Origin: an uncultured Oscillibacter sp.
GTDB taxonomy: Bacteria; Bacillota; Clostridia; Oscillospirales; Oscillospiraceae
Length of the DNA: 64,000 nt
NCBI GenBank assembly: GCA_947382875.1
Contig: CANDBG010000001.1
Coordinates: forward strand, 26,157 to 90,156
Direction: 5' to 3'
Positions 27,501 through 36,437 of this stretch are shown in pieces. Within the stretch, counting starts at the first letter, position 1. The number at the start of each line of letters is the position of its first letter. Under the pieces are notes generated by a model that saw nothing but the letters and a program-made list of their open reading frames with translations, was not told where the DNA came from and did not search any database. The position numbers and the translations under genes are program-made.

Positions 27501-27533
27501 AAACCCGCCAGGATGTTATGTCCTGGCGGGTTT
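27501..27533. terminator. Bidirectional terminator between tex and htpG
   Basis: Perfect 13-bp stem (27501-27513 with 27521-27533), 7-base loop, placed between two convergent genes a few bases from both stops. Confidence 0.88.
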
Positions 27534-27539
27534 GCTGCG

Positions 27540-29423
27540 TTACTGCATAAGTCCGCAAACCAAATCGGTGTAACCGGAAGGGTCGTCCAGCGGGAGTCCC
27601 GCAATCAGCAGGGCCTGATTGTAGAGCAGCTGCGCGTAGGCTTTTGCCTTTTCGGGGTCCGCGGAAACCGCCGCTTCCAGCGCCTGGAATGCCGGATGCT
27701 CCACATTCAGCTCCAGGATACGGGCGGCCTTGAACGCGCCGTCGGGCTGGATGGTCTGGAAATATTTTTCCATTTCAAAGCTCAGACCGTCGCCGGCGGT
27801 GAGGCAGACCGGGTGCGACTTCAGCCGTGTTGACGCCCGCACTTCCTTCACGGCGTCGCCCAGGGTTTCCTGAACGAAGGCGAATGTCTCCTTGTGGGCT
27901 TCCACGGCTTCCTCGGCTTTTTTCTCGTCGCCCTCCTCGATCTCCTGGTCCAGCACGGAACGGAATTCCTTTTCCTTGTACGCGTGCAGCGTTTGGGCGC
28001 AGAACTCGTCCACTTCCTCGGTGAAGTAGAGGATTTCCGTCCCCTTGTCCCGGAGCAATTCCGTCTGGGGGAGTTTATCGATTTTTTCAGCGGATTCCCC
28101 GGCGGCATAGTAAATATACTTCTGCTCCTCCGGCATTCTGGAGACGTATTCCTCCAGAGTTACGGGCTTTTTCTCCGTGGAGGAATAGAACAGCAGTAAG
28201 TCTTGCAAAAGGTCCTTGTGCGCGCCGTACTCGGCCACCGCGCCATATTTGAGCTGGCGTCCGAAGTTCTTCCAGAACGTTTCATAGGCGTCCCGGTCAT
28301 CGCTCTGCATTTTGGACAGCTCGGCCTTGATTTTCTTTTCGAGGTTGTTGGCAATAACCTTCAGCTGCCGGTCATGCTGCAGCAGTTCCCGGGAGATGTT
28401 CAGGCTGAGGTCGGGAGAGTCCACCACACCGCGTACAAACCGGAAATGCTCCGGCAGGAGGTCGGCGCACTTGTCCATGATCAAAACGCCGTTGGAGTAG
28501 AGCTGCAGGCCCTTTTCGTAATCCTTGGTGTAGTAGTCGTAAGGCGCGGCGCTCGGAATAAAGAGCAGGGCCTTGTAGGTCACAGCGCCCTCGACGGAAG
28601 CGGAAATCACCCGCTGCGGGTCGGCGTAATCGTGGAACTTGTCCCGATAGAACTTGTTGTATTCCTCTGGCGTTACCTCCGATTTCGGACGCTGCCAGAT
28701 GGGAACCATCGAGTTAAGGGTTTCCGTTTCCTGATAGGTTTCATATTCAGGGTTATCTTCGGGGGAGTCCTCTTTTTTGCGGGTTTTGGAAATCTCCATG
28801 CGGATGGGGAAGCGGATATAATCGGAATATTTCCGTACAAGTTCCTGCAATTTCCAGGACTCAAGAAACTCGCCATATTTTTCGTCGTCGGTGTCGGGCT
28901 TGATGTGCATGATAATATCGGTGCCCGCGGCGTCGCGTTGACATTCCGTGACGGTGTATCCGTCCGCGCCGGAGCTCTGCCACATCCAGGCGGTTTCCTC
29001 GCCATACTTTTTCGTAACGACGGTGATATGGTCCGCAACCATGAAGGCGGAGTAGAAGCCTACGCCAAACTGTCCGATTACATCGGTATCCTTGGCGTCG
29101 TCTCCGACCTCCTGCTTGAATTTGTAGGAGCCGGAGGATGCAATGACGCCCAGATTGCTGTCGAGGTCTTCCTTGTTCATGCCGATGCCGTTGTCCGAGA
29201 CGGTCAGCACACGCTGTTCCTTGTCCACGGTAATTTCGATTTTGAAATCACCCCGGTTCAGGCCGATGGCTGCGTCGGTCAAAGCGAGGTAGCAAAGTTT
29301 GTCGCAGGCATCGGAGGCGTTGGAGATGATTTCGCGCAGGAAAATCTCCTTGTGGGTATAGATGGAGTTGATCATGAGATCGAGGAGGCGTTTGGATTCC
29401 GCCTTAAACTGTTTTTTGGCCAT
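27540..29423 (-). CDS. htpG: Molecular chaperone HtpG (Hsp90)
   Basis: 627 residues, the usual HtpG length. GHKL ATPase domain at the N-terminus: 'EIFLREIISNASDACDK', 'VSDNGIGMNKEDL', 'GQFGVGFYSAFMV'; middle domain with 'VRGVVDSPDLSLNISRE'; C-terminal dimerisation domain. It refolds proteins with ATP in the cytoplasm. ATG 29423 is the family start 'MAKKQFKAESKRLLDLMI' with AAGGA upstream; the frame runs further upstream without meaning. A possible minus-strand promoter is TTGTGC with TATAAA 16 bases on, about 25-50 bases before the start. Confidence 0.96.
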   Translation of the reverse strand: MAKKQFKAESKRLLDLMINSIYTHKEIFLREIISNASDACDKLCYLALTDAAIGLNRGDFKIEITVDKEQRVLTVSDNGIGMNKEDLDSNLGVIASSGSYKFKQEVGDDAKDTDVIGQFGVGFYSAFMVADHITVVTKKYGEETAWMWQSSGADGYTVTECQRDAAGTDIIMHIKPDTDDEKYGEFLESWKLQELVRKYSDYIRFPIRMEISKTRKKEDSPEDNPEYETYQETETLNSMVPIWQRPKSEVTPEEYNKFYRDKFHDYADPQRVISASVEGAVTYKALLFIPSAAPYDYYTKDYEKGLQLYSNGVLIMDKCADLLPEHFRFVRGVVDSPDLSLNISRELLQHDRQLKVIANNLEKKIKAELSKMQSDDRDAYETFWKNFGRQLKYGAVAEYGAHKDLLQDLLLFYSSTEKKPVTLEEYVSRMPEEQKYIYYAAGESAEKIDKLPQTELLRDKGTEILYFTEEVDEFCAQTLHAYKEKEFRSVLDQEIEEGDEKKAEEAVEAHKETFAFVQETLGDAVKEVRASTRLKSHPVCLTAGDGLSFEMEKYFQTIQPDGAFKAARILELNVEHPAFQALEAAVSADPEKAKAYAQLLYNQALLIAGLPLDDPSGYTDLVCGLMQ

Positions 29424-29592
29424 AATACACATCCTTTTCCTTATTTTATAACAATAGACAAATATAGCACAAGGGCCATGGAAAATAAATGACCATTTTG
29501 TAAATTTCCGTGAAAAACGGTTGTCGAGCGGGCGATGTGCGAGTAAAATACAAAAAAAGGACTGGCGTCCGCCGGTGAAGGAGACTTGTTTT

Positions 29593-30027
29593 ATGGGCGT
29601 TTTACAAAAAATCGGGAATGCGCTGACGCGGTTCATGTATGGCCGGAACGGGATGGACCAGCTGAACCGGGCGCTGCTCTGGCTGTATATCGGGGTATTC
29701 TTTGCCGGACGGCTTTCCGGAAGCCTTCTGAACAGCGCGCTGCCGGAGCGGATATTGGACGTGGCGGTTCTTACGCTGATGGTTCTGATTTTGTTCCGGA
29801 TGTTCTCAAAGAATTTGTACAAGCGGCAGGCGGAGAATCAGAAGTGGCTGAACTGGCGCTGGCGGGTAAAGAGCCGCAGCGCGGCGGCCAGGGCGCGTCA
29901 TATGGATAAGGACCACAAATATTTCACCTGCAAGAGCTGCAAGGCCATCTGCCGGGTGCCGGTGGGGAAGGGGAATATTGTGATTACGTGTCCGAAGTGC
30001 GGAGAACAGATCAAGGCCCGGACGTAA
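29593..30027 (+). CDS. Small membrane protein with C-terminal zinc ribbon
   Basis: 144 residues. Two hydrophobic segments (about 26-48 and 55-70), a basic linker rich in Arg, then 'FTCKSCKAICRVP...ITCPKCGEQIKA', a four-cysteine zinc ribbon in the cytoplasm. Family function unknown; common in Clostridia. ATG 29593 follows AAGGAG. Confidence 0.83.
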   Translation: MGVLQKIGNALTRFMYGRNGMDQLNRALLWLYIGVFFAGRLSGSLLNSALPERILDVAVLTLMVLILFRMFSKNLYKRQAENQKWLNWRWRVKSRSAAARARHMDKDHKYFTCKSCKAICRVPVGKGNIVITCPKCGEQIKART

Positions 30028-30074
30028 CGGAAAGTGGAAAGGGAAAGCGCGGCAGTCGGAAGGCTGCCGCGTTT

Positions 30075-30320
30075 TTATTTGGCGTCGCACCCAAGAAGCC
30101 ACAAGGGGGACACGTCCAGGGCGTTGGCAAAGAAGGAGATTTCAAAATCCGGCACTACCCGCAGACCTGTTTCGATTCGACTGATGGCTTTTTGTGTGAT
30201 ATCCAAGCCCGCTAATTGTAGCTTTGCCGCAAGCTGTTCTTGTGAAAGGTTCAGTTCCTGTCGCCTTGCACGAATGCGTAAACCGGAGGTGTTGAACTTT
30301 CCTTCAAAGGCATTTTTCAT
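30075..30320 (-). CDS. XRE-family regulator, paralogue 2
   Basis: 81 residues, almost entirely one helix-turn-helix domain: 'RIRARRQELNLSQEQLAAKL' and 'ITQKAISRIETG'. About two thirds identical to the gene directly upstream, including the C-terminus 'ALDVSPLWLLGC'. It starts 3 bases after the stop of the upstream copy, has a weak ribosome site and is probably translated by coupling. A product of tandem duplication. Confidence 0.88.
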   Translation of the reverse strand: MKNAFEGKFNTSGLRIRARRQELNLSQEQLAAKLQLAGLDITQKAISRIETGLRVVPDFEISFFANALDVSPLWLLGCDAK

Positions 30321-30323
30321 AGT

Positions 30324-30572
30324 TCAATCCGTCTCGCATCCTAGAAGCCATAAGGGAGAAACATCCAAGGCGTCGGCGAAATAAGGGACCTCGAAATCCG
30401 GTACAATCCGCTGTCCCGTTTCAATACGGCTGATGGCTCGCTGTGTAATTTCCATTCCCTCCAATTGCAGTTTTGCGGCGAGCTGTTCCTGGGAAAGACG
30501 CAATTCGGTTCGCCGCTCGCGGATGCGAGGTCCGGAGCAATTAAATTTTTCGTGAAAGCCGTATATCTTCAT
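30324..30572 (-). CDS. XRE-family regulator, paralogue 1
   Basis: 82 residues, Cro/CI-type helix-turn-helix: 'RIRERRTELRLSQEQLAAKL', 'ITQRAISRIETGQRIVPDFE', then 'LDVSPLWLLGCETD'. First gene of a two-gene operon with its close paralogue. An inverted repeat CATAGTCGT / ACGACTATG begins on its start codon and recurs at the divergent gene, a likely operator for one or both proteins. Confidence 0.88.
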   Translation of the reverse strand: MKIYGFHEKFNCSGPRIRERRTELRLSQEQLAAKLQLEGMEITQRAISRIETGQRIVPDFEVPYFADALDVSPLWLLGCETD

Positions 30573-30662
30573 AGTCGTTCAAAGGTCCTAGTAGAAAGAT
30601 GAGTAAAAACAGCTTGACAGTAGCACTTCTTATGTTGTAGTATTATTTTAATGACGACTATG
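30570..30662. promoter_or_regulatory. Divergent promoter with operator-like dyad
   Basis: CATAGTCGTTCA (30570-30581) and TGACGACTATG (30652-30662) form an inverted repeat with one extra base, about 70 bases apart. Between them TTGACA (30614-30619) and TAGTAT (30638-30643, 18-base spacer) make a plus-strand promoter for the CxxC miniprotein. The left half covers the start of the XRE gene, suggesting looping or dual-site control. Confidence 0.6.
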
Positions 30663-30678
30663 ACTGGGAGAAATAACC

Positions 30679-30864
30679 ATGGCTGAATTTTGCCTGGATT
30701 GCTGGAACAAGCTCAACGGAACACATTCAACAGAACGGGACTATATTTTGTCAGATGACCTCGATTTATGCGAGGGCTGCGGACAGTTCCGCCCAGTGAT
30801 TGAAAAAGCGCGGTCGTTCAAGTGGTTCTATGACCTGTGGCATAAAAAAAGACGGCAGTCCTAA
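30679..30864 (+). CDS. CxxC miniprotein
   Basis: 61 residues with 'FCLDCWNKLNG' and 'CEGCGQFRPVIEK', two CxxC pairs that could hold one zinc, and a basic aromatic C-terminus. GGGAG precedes the ATG. Family not recognised beyond rubredoxin/zinc-ribbon-like small proteins. Divergent from the paired XRE regulators and probably under their control. Confidence 0.72.
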   Translation: MAEFCLDCWNKLNGTHSTERDYILSDDLDLCEGCGQFRPVIEKARSFKWFYDLWHKKRRQS

Positions 30865-30880
30865 ACGACTGCCGTTCTTT
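30852..30880. terminator. Terminator between miniprotein and ZIP gene
   Basis: 9-bp core stem 30852-30860 with 30867-30875, A tract before and TTCTTTCTT after; it overlaps the end of the miniprotein gene and separates convergent genes. Confidence 0.8.
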
Positions 30881-30881
30881 C

Positions 30882-31646
30882 TTACCCAAGGGCCACATCC
30901 AAAACCATCATAATCAGGAACCCGCCGACAAACCCGCAGGTTCCGGCGCGGCTGTGGGCCTGCGGGACCAGCTCCTCGACGACTACATAGAGCATAGCCC
31001 CTGCCGCAAAGCTCAACAGCCACGGCATCAGCGGGTGCGCCCAGGCGGCGATCAAAACCACCAGAATCCCGAACACGGGCTCCACCGCGCCGGAGAGCAT
31101 GCCGCCCAAAAAGGCCCGGCTTCTGGACCGGCCTTCCTGCCGCAGAGGAAGCGCCACCGCAGCGCCCTCCGGGAAATTCTGGATGCCGATTCCCAGCGCC
31201 AGGGCCGCCGCGCCGACGGCTCCTTCGCCCTTCGCGGCGAGGGCGAACGCCAGTCCTACAGCCATTCCCTCGGGCACGTTATGTAGGGTGATGGCCGTCA
31301 TAAGGAGGGTATTTTGCCTCCAGGCGGCGTTTGGTTCCAGACGGTTTCTTCGCAAGTGCGGAAGGATGGCGTCCAAAGCGGCGAGAAAAATAACGCCGGA
31401 GAGCATTCCCGCCGCGGCAGGAAGCCAGCCGGGCAGACGGCTTTCGGTTCCGGCCTGTTCGATGGCCGGAAGCAGCAGACTCCACACGGAAGCGGCCGTC
31501 ATGACGCCGGCGGCAAAGCCCAGCATCGCTTTTTGGAAACGTGGCTTCGGTTCGCCGGAGAGGAAAAAGACCATCGCCGCGCCGAGAGAGGTCATAAGAA
31601 AGGTAAAGCCGGTGCCTAAAGCGGCCCAGCCAAGTGACCGCAGCAT
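30882..31646 (-). CDS. ZIP-family metal transporter
   Basis: 254 residues, eight hydrophobic segments. The metal site motifs are 'TLHNVPEGMAVG' in segment 4 and 'IQNFPEGAAVALP' in segment 5, characteristic of ZIP (ZupT-like) transporters that bring zinc or other divalent ions into the cytoplasm. Single gene. Confidence 0.93.
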   Translation of the reverse strand: MLRSLGWAALGTGFTFLMTSLGAAMVFFLSGEPKPRFQKAMLGFAAGVMTAASVWSLLLPAIEQAGTESRLPGWLPAAAGMLSGVIFLAALDAILPHLRRNRLEPNAAWRQNTLLMTAITLHNVPEGMAVGLAFALAAKGEGAVGAAALALGIGIQNFPEGAAVALPLRQEGRSRSRAFLGGMLSGAVEPVFGILVVLIAAWAHPLMPWLLSFAAGAMLYVVVEELVPQAHSRAGTCGFVGGFLIMMVLDVALG

Positions 31647-31817
31647 AATCCATCAACGCCTTTATCGCAATTCGGGCCAGCGCGGCCCGTATGACAATAT
31701 AAGCGGAACGGGTCCGGTTGGTGACTGCGCAGGCTTTGTTTGCCGGAACGCGGAAGAGTATTTCCGGCGGTTCGGGGAACGCTGGGAAGAAAGCGGCTGC
31801 ACTTCCTGCATGGTCTG

Positions 31818-32243
31818 TTATTTTTCTTGCTGGCGCTCAATCGTTTTTTTGATTTCCCGCTCGATACCTAAGCTGTATGCAGCAGAAATGGTCAATAAAA
31901 CGCAAAAAGCAACCGCAGCTCCAACCGGAATTGTTTTATCAAAGGCAAGCCGGCTCCATAAAGCAGAGCCTGAAAAAACGATCAAAAGTATCCACGGAAG
32001 ATTTGTTTTAACACGATACAGTTTACCGTAGAGTTTAATCGCCGTTTCATGATAATGCCGGTGAATCGTATCTGCTTTTTTGCTGGCGGACTCCGACAAA
32101 CCGATATACAGATATCTGCCGGCGAGCGCGATGGTAAAAATCCATTGCCACCAATGAACAGACACAATCCCCAACGCAAAAAGGATGAGTCCGCCTGCGC
32201 AGAACAGGCCAAAAATAAACGCAGATTGATTGAAAATCTTCAT
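31818..32243 (-). CDS. Unknown small membrane protein
   Basis: 141 residues with four hydrophobic segments (about 8-26, 30-47, 82-98, 105-125), a His-rich cytoplasmic or external loop 'HRHYHETAIKLYGKLYR' and a charged C-terminus. Family not recognised. Stands alone; the 170 bases downstream hold no gene I can support. Confidence 0.7.
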   Translation of the reverse strand: MKIFNQSAFIFGLFCAGGLILFALGIVSVHWWQWIFTIALAGRYLYIGLSESASKKADTIHRHYHETAIKLYGKLYRVKTNLPWILLIVFSGSALWSRLAFDKTIPVGAAVAFCVLLTISAAYSLGIEREIKKTIERQQEK

Positions 32244-32304
32244 GGATTTCCCCTCCGAAAATTTCTGAATTTATAAAAGTAAAAGGGAGATCAACCGGGC
32301 AAAC

Positions 32305-32333
32305 TTGATTTGTTCATAGTTTTGCACTATAAT
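32305..32333 (+). promoter_or_regulatory. Promoter of the 591-residue membrane protein
   Basis: TTGATT (32305-32310), 17-base spacer, TATAAT (32328-32333), about 85 bases before the gene. Confidence 0.75.
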
Positions 32334-32419
32334 AGAAAAAATTTCCTCTGTTAAATCTTCGTTAAGAAACTGCGTTATCCATCCCATTTCACGTTTCCGT
32401 TTATGAAAGGAGAATCCGA

Positions 32420-34195
32420 ATGCCGTTTATTTTTCGCGGGTTTGACCCGAGCGCCTTTGGAGGCGGCTTCAATCCGGCGGGGTTCCAGGAGACGGCCAAT
32501 CCCCGTCCGCGCCGTCCGAAGAAGCCCCGCCGCGCCATCGGCAGTCCCTTCACCCGTACGCTGATCAACCTTGCCGTGACGCTGCTGACGGGTTTTGTGT
32601 ACTTCTACCTGGAACTCCCCGCCATCAACCTCCACGCCGAGGAATTTTACGTCTTTGCATTCCTCCTCTGCGGCGTCTACTGCCTCTGCGCGGTGTTTAC
32701 GTCCGGCTTCCAGGGCGACGGCGGCGCAAAAGGCTATATCAAGTTCGTACGCAAGCAGTGCGCGCTGCCGTTTCTGGCGGCGGCTGCGCTGGTAATCGCC
32801 ATTGCGTTAGGCTCTCTGGCGTCGTGGGTAGTCCTGCGGGCGGGGGCGTACAGCAGTCTGCTTCCCCTGGAAAGCGGCAACTTCACCGCCGAAGTGGAGG
32901 AAATTTCCTACGACCAGATCCCCATGCTGGACGAAGATTCCGCGGCGCGTCTGGGAAACCGGAAGCTGGGTGAATTGGCCGATATGGTCTCGCAGTTTGA
33001 GATCCTGCCGGACTATACGCAGATCAATTACCAGGGGCGCCCGGTGCGTGTGACCTCCCTGCGGTATGGCGATTTGATCAAATGGTTCACCAACCGCAGC
33101 AGCGGACTTCCGGCGTATATCATCATCGACATGGTAAGTCAGGAGGCTGAAATTGTCCGTTTGCAGGAGGGAATGAAGTACACCACCGCCGAGCATTTCG
33201 GCCGGAATCTCTACCGTCACCTGCGGTTTCACTATCCAACCATGATGTTTGACACTCCGGTGTTTGAAATTGACGAGGAAGGCACGCCCTATTGGATTTG
33301 TCCCCGGATTGTCCGGACCATCGGCCTGTTTGGCGGCACGGACATCAAGGGAGCGGTTCTGGTCAACGCAATCACCGGCGAGCATGAATATTATGAGCAG
33401 GTTCCCAACTGGGTTGACCGCGTGTATTCCTATGATATCATCATGCAGCAGTATGATTACTATGGAATGTATCATAACGGTTTTATCAATTCCGTCTTTG
33501 GACAGCGGGATGTAACGGTCACGACCGACGGCTGGAATTACATCGCCATTGACGACGATGTGTTCATGTACACGGGCGTCACCTCGGTTACGTCAGACCA
33601 GTCCAACATTGGCTTCATTCTCACGAACCAGCGCACCAAGGCAACCAAGTTCTACCCCTGCGCCGGCGCGACGGAAAACTCCGCCAAGGAATCGGCGCAG
33701 AGCCAGGTGCAGCAGATGCGCTACAAGGCCACGTTCCCGCTGCTGCTGAACATTGCAAACCAGCCGACGTATTTTATGGCGCTGAAAGGCGAGGATGGTC
33801 TTGTCAAGATGTTCGCGATGGTAAACGTCCAGCAGTATGACATTGTGTCCACGGGTTCCACGGTGGCGGAGTGTGAAAAGAATTACCGTCAAACCCTTTC
33901 GCACCGCGGTTTAGTCGGCGCGGGCCAGCAGACGGCCATTTCCGGCGATACCCAGGAGCAGACGGGAAAAATCATCGAAATCCGCAGCGCGGTCATCGAC
34001 GGCAACACCCATTATTACGTCCGCATGGAGGGGAGTCTGGGCTATCTGGATTTCAACGCCGCGGCGGTTCCCACGGCGGTCCTGCTGAACGTCAACGACA
34101 CCATTCGGTATTCCTACGTCCTGGAAACCGCTGATTTCCCCGAACATGGCATCATTCCTGCAACAGGCTTTGAGTACGCGGAAAGCGGCAATTAG
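32420..34195 (+). CDS. Unknown membrane-anchored protein, 591 residues
   Basis: Pro/Arg-rich N-terminus (1-45), three membrane segments (about 48-64, 72-92 and 113-140), then a large domain of about 450 residues, without further membrane segments, rich in beta structure, with 'SYDIIMQQYDYYGMYHNGFIN' and 'GILTNQRTKATKFYPC'-like stretches. Looks like an extracytoplasmic enzyme or assembly domain; no catalytic motif is recognised. ATG 32420 follows AAAGGAG. Single gene with its own promoter. Confidence 0.8.
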   Translation: MPFIFRGFDPSAFGGGFNPAGFQETANPRPRRPKKPRRAIGSPFTRTLINLAVTLLTGFVYFYLELPAINLHAEEFYVFAFLLCGVYCLCAVFTSGFQGDGGAKGYIKFVRKQCALPFLAAAALVIAIALGSLASWVVLRAGAYSSLLPLESGNFTAEVEEISYDQIPMLDEDSAARLGNRKLGELADMVSQFEILPDYTQINYQGRPVRVTSLRYGDLIKWFTNRSSGLPAYIIIDMVSQEAEIVRLQEGMKYTTAEHFGRNLYRHLRFHYPTMMFDTPVFEIDEEGTPYWICPRIVRTIGLFGGTDIKGAVLVNAITGEHEYYEQVPNWVDRVYSYDIIMQQYDYYGMYHNGFINSVFGQRDVTVTTDGWNYIAIDDDVFMYTGVTSVTSDQSNIGFILTNQRTKATKFYPCAGATENSAKESAQSQVQQMRYKATFPLLLNIANQPTYFMALKGEDGLVKMFAMVNVQQYDIVSTGSTVAECEKNYRQTLSHRGLVGAGQQTAISGDTQEQTGKIIEIRSAVIDGNTHYYVRMEGSLGYLDFNAAAVPTAVLLNVNDTIRYSYVLETADFPEHGIIPATGFEYAESGN

Positions 34196-34201
34196 GCGGC
34201 G

Positions 34202-35068
34202 TTACAGCACGTTTCCCCGCAGCGCCAGCACCGCTCCGCCTCCGACGCGCACGGAAACCGTTCCGTTCACGTCGTTCAGGCGGCTGAGGATTTCCGACGG
34301 CTTTCCCATCGCTTCTCCCTGGAAGAAAATATTTTCGGCTCCGGCGGAAAGAAGACCCCGCCGGTACAGGTAGTACGTCAGCACCCCGTTGGAGGTCCCC
34401 GTGGCGGCCTCCTCCGGGATGGCGTACAGCGGCGCGAAGTTCCGGCAGCAGGTCCCCTGACGGAAGCCGCCAGGCTTCGGGCAAAACATATGGACGCCGA
34501 CCACGCCGTAATGTTTGGATAAACGGCAGACCTCCGCCTCGTTTTGACGGGCCTGATTCAGAATTGCAATGTCCTGCACTGGAAGGAGAATGTCCGGAAG
34601 ACCGGTGTCGACAGCCTGGGGTTCCAGCCCGTCCGGACGGTCTGCGAGCTTCAAACCGTAAGCGGCATACAGCTCAGCCTGTTCGGTTTCCGTGAATGTC
34701 TGACCGTCTTTGGGCGGGGCCATATCCATCCAGACGGCGGTTTTGGAAACGTCAACCTGCAAATCGGCGGAACGGGTATGCAGGGCGTAGTTCCCTGCTG
34801 AAATCATGCCTGTCTCCCGCAAAACGGTAAACGACGCAATGGTCGCGTGCCCGCAGAGGCCGACCTCCTCCGCCGGAGTGAAGTAGCGAATATGAAAACT
34901 GTCCGGACCGGTCTGCCGGACGAAAGCCGTCTCGGAGTGCTTCAGCTCCCCGGCGAGACCGCGCATGAATATTTCATCCGGGAATTCTCCCATTCCCAGC
35001 GGAACGACTCCCGCCTGATTTCCGGAAAACGGCACACGGGTAAAAGCGTCGGCAACAAAAAATTCCAT
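34202..35068 (-). CDS. PhzF-family isomerase
   Basis: 288 residues, phenazine-biosynthesis PhzF/epimerase fold: N-terminal 'VADAFTRVPFSGNQAGVV', catalytic Glu in 'LKHSETAFV' and 'EEVGLCGHATIAS'. C-terminal half repeats the fold with 'ATGTSNGVLTYYL'. The reaction in this organism is unknown; there is no phenazine pathway nearby. ATG 35068 follows AGGAGG by 7 bases. Downstream of kal on the same strand, 108 bases apart. Confidence 0.9.
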   Translation of the reverse strand: MEFFVADAFTRVPFSGNQAGVVPLGMGEFPDEIFMRGLAGELKHSETAFVRQTGPDSFHIRYFTPAEEVGLCGHATIASFTVLRETGMISAGNYALHTRSADLQVDVSKTAVWMDMAPPKDGQTFTETEQAELYAAYGLKLADRPDGLEPQAVDTGLPDILLPVQDIAILNQARQNEAEVCRLSKHYGVVGVHMFCPKPGGFRQGTCCRNFAPLYAIPEEAATGTSNGVLTYYLYRRGLLSAGAENIFFQGEAMGKPSEILSRLNDVNGTVSVRVGGGAVLALRGNVL

Positions 35069-35127
35069 GGTAAAACCTCCTGAAAATTCAGATGTTCGGC
35101 GTCCGCTTCTCCGGACGCTGACAGCAG

Positions 35128-35159
35128 AACCGGCCCGATGCGCTTGCACCGGACCGGTT
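35128..35159 (-). terminator. Weak hairpin between kal and phzF-like gene
   Basis: Stem 35128-35137 with 35150-35159, one mismatch; no T tract on the minus strand after it, so readthrough into the PhzF gene is possible. Confidence 0.4.
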
Positions 35160-35176
35160 GATTTTTATACAGCGCT

Positions 35177-35578
35177 TCAGGGCTTTTTGCGGCTGGCTTC
35201 CTTGGGCACCACGCAGACGCCCTCGGCAACCGCAACCACAATCGGCTCCTCGAGGAAGTCGGCGGCGGAGGGGCTGATATCGGGGCGGGTGGCAATGACT
35301 TTCCGGGCTTCGAAGCGCATTTTTCGGGAAGTGTTGCCGATGTGGGTGACTTCGCCGTAAGCCTCGATGTAATCGCCCGCGTACACGGGGGCCTTGAATT
35401 CCACGTTGTTGTATGCGCAGAACAGGCCCTCATCGCCGTCGGTGAGGATGAGCAGTTCGGTGGCGACGTCGCCGAACAGGTGGACCATATGTGCGCCGTC
35501 GACAAGATTGCCGCCGTAATGGGCATCCTTCGCGGACATACGCAGGCGGATGGTGGAGGTATACTTCTTCTCTGCCAT
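35177..35578 (-). CDS. kal: 3-aminobutyryl-CoA ammonia-lyase
   Basis: 133 residues, hotdog-fold acyl-CoA enzyme of the lysine fermentation pathway. It removes ammonia from L-3-aminobutyryl-CoA to give crotonyl-CoA, which then goes to butyrate. Recognised by '[20 protein letters not shown]' and '[11 protein letters not shown]', and by its position close to the other pathway genes. Unlike the rest of the pathway it is on the minus strand, 4.2 kb from kce, with its own promoter and therefore outside the riboswitch-controlled operon. Confidence 0.9.
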   Translation of the reverse strand: MAEKKYTSTIRLRMSAKDAHYGGNLVDGAHMVHLFGDVATELLILTDGDEGLFCAYNNVEFKAPVYAGDYIEAYGEVTHIGNTSRKMRFEARKVIATRPDISPSAADFLEEPIVVAVAEGVCVVPKEASRKKP

Positions 35579-35652
35579 AATAAACCACTCCTAATCATTT
35601 GATCAAATTTTCCGGGCGCTTTGACAGCCCTTTCGTCAGATTGACTATCTGC

Positions 35653-35681
35653 ATTGTAGACCAAGTTTTCCGATTTGTCAA
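35653..35681 (-). promoter_or_regulatory. Promoter of kal
   Basis: On the minus strand TTGACA (35681-35676), 17-base spacer, TACAAT (35658-35653), starting 4 bases past the LysE gene stop. Confidence 0.85.
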
Positions 35682-35684
35682 CAT

Positions 35685-36296
35685 TCACAGCAAATTTTGG
35701 AGAAACTGGAAAATCAGGCGCGCGCCGTAGAGCATCAGGACCGCGCCGCAGACCAGGTTGATCAAACGGAGAATCTTGTCGTTGAACCGTGCGGAAAACA
35801 CGGAGATTACAAGGGTTACGCCAAAGAACCACAGAAAGGAGGCCGTCCAGGAACCCAGAATCAGACGGACGCTGTCCGCGCCGGGGTTTCCGGCCCGAAA
35901 GCTGCCAAAGAGCATGGTGCCGTCGATGAGCGCCTGGGGGTTTATCCACGTGACGGCAAACGCTTTCCATGCCAATTGCGGAAGCGGGATATTTACGTCT
36001 GTATTGTGGTCCATGGACGGCTTTTCCCGCAGCAGCCCCAAGGCAATCCACATCACCACCAGTCCGCCGATGGAGAGCACCGTCATTTGGAGCCACGTAT
36101 AACGTTCGACAATCGCGCCGAGACCGAAGTAGCAGAAAAACGCAAGGCTGATGTCAAAAAACGTCACGATCAGCGCGGTCAGCACGGCCCGTCTCCGAGA
36201 CTGGGTAAGGGCGGAGTTGATGACAAAAATATTCTGCATGCCAATCGGGGCCACATACGCCAGACCGATGATCAACCCCTGCAAATAAAGCCTCAT
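35685..36296 (-). CDS. LysE-family amino acid exporter
   Basis: 203 residues, six hydrophobic segments, LysE/ArgO family: 'LIIGLAYVAPIGMQNIFVIN' at the N-terminus and 'FAVTWINPQALIDGTMLFG' in the second half. It probably exports lysine or arginine. ATG 36296 follows AAAGGA; longer frames have no site. Divergent from the HxlR-type regulator and next to kal, so it belongs to the lysine region. Confidence 0.88.
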   Translation of the reverse strand: MRLYLQGLIIGLAYVAPIGMQNIFVINSALTQSRRRAVLTALIVTFFDISLAFFCYFGLGAIVERYTWLQMTVLSIGGLVVMWIALGLLREKPSMDHNTDVNIPLPQLAWKAFAVTWINPQALIDGTMLFGSFRAGNPGADSVRLILGSWTASFLWFFGVTLVISVFSARFNDKILRLINLVCGAVLMLYGARLIFQFLQNLL

Positions 36297-36437
36297 AAAC
36301 AACATTCCTTTCTCTTGATGCATATTTCCCCGCTTGCGGGATGCCTTCCGCTGTGTTAAGATACGAACCATCATACCATACGCCGCCGCGTCCGGCAAGA
36401 GCGCAGAAAAAACGTAGCAGGTAAGGAGAAACGAACC

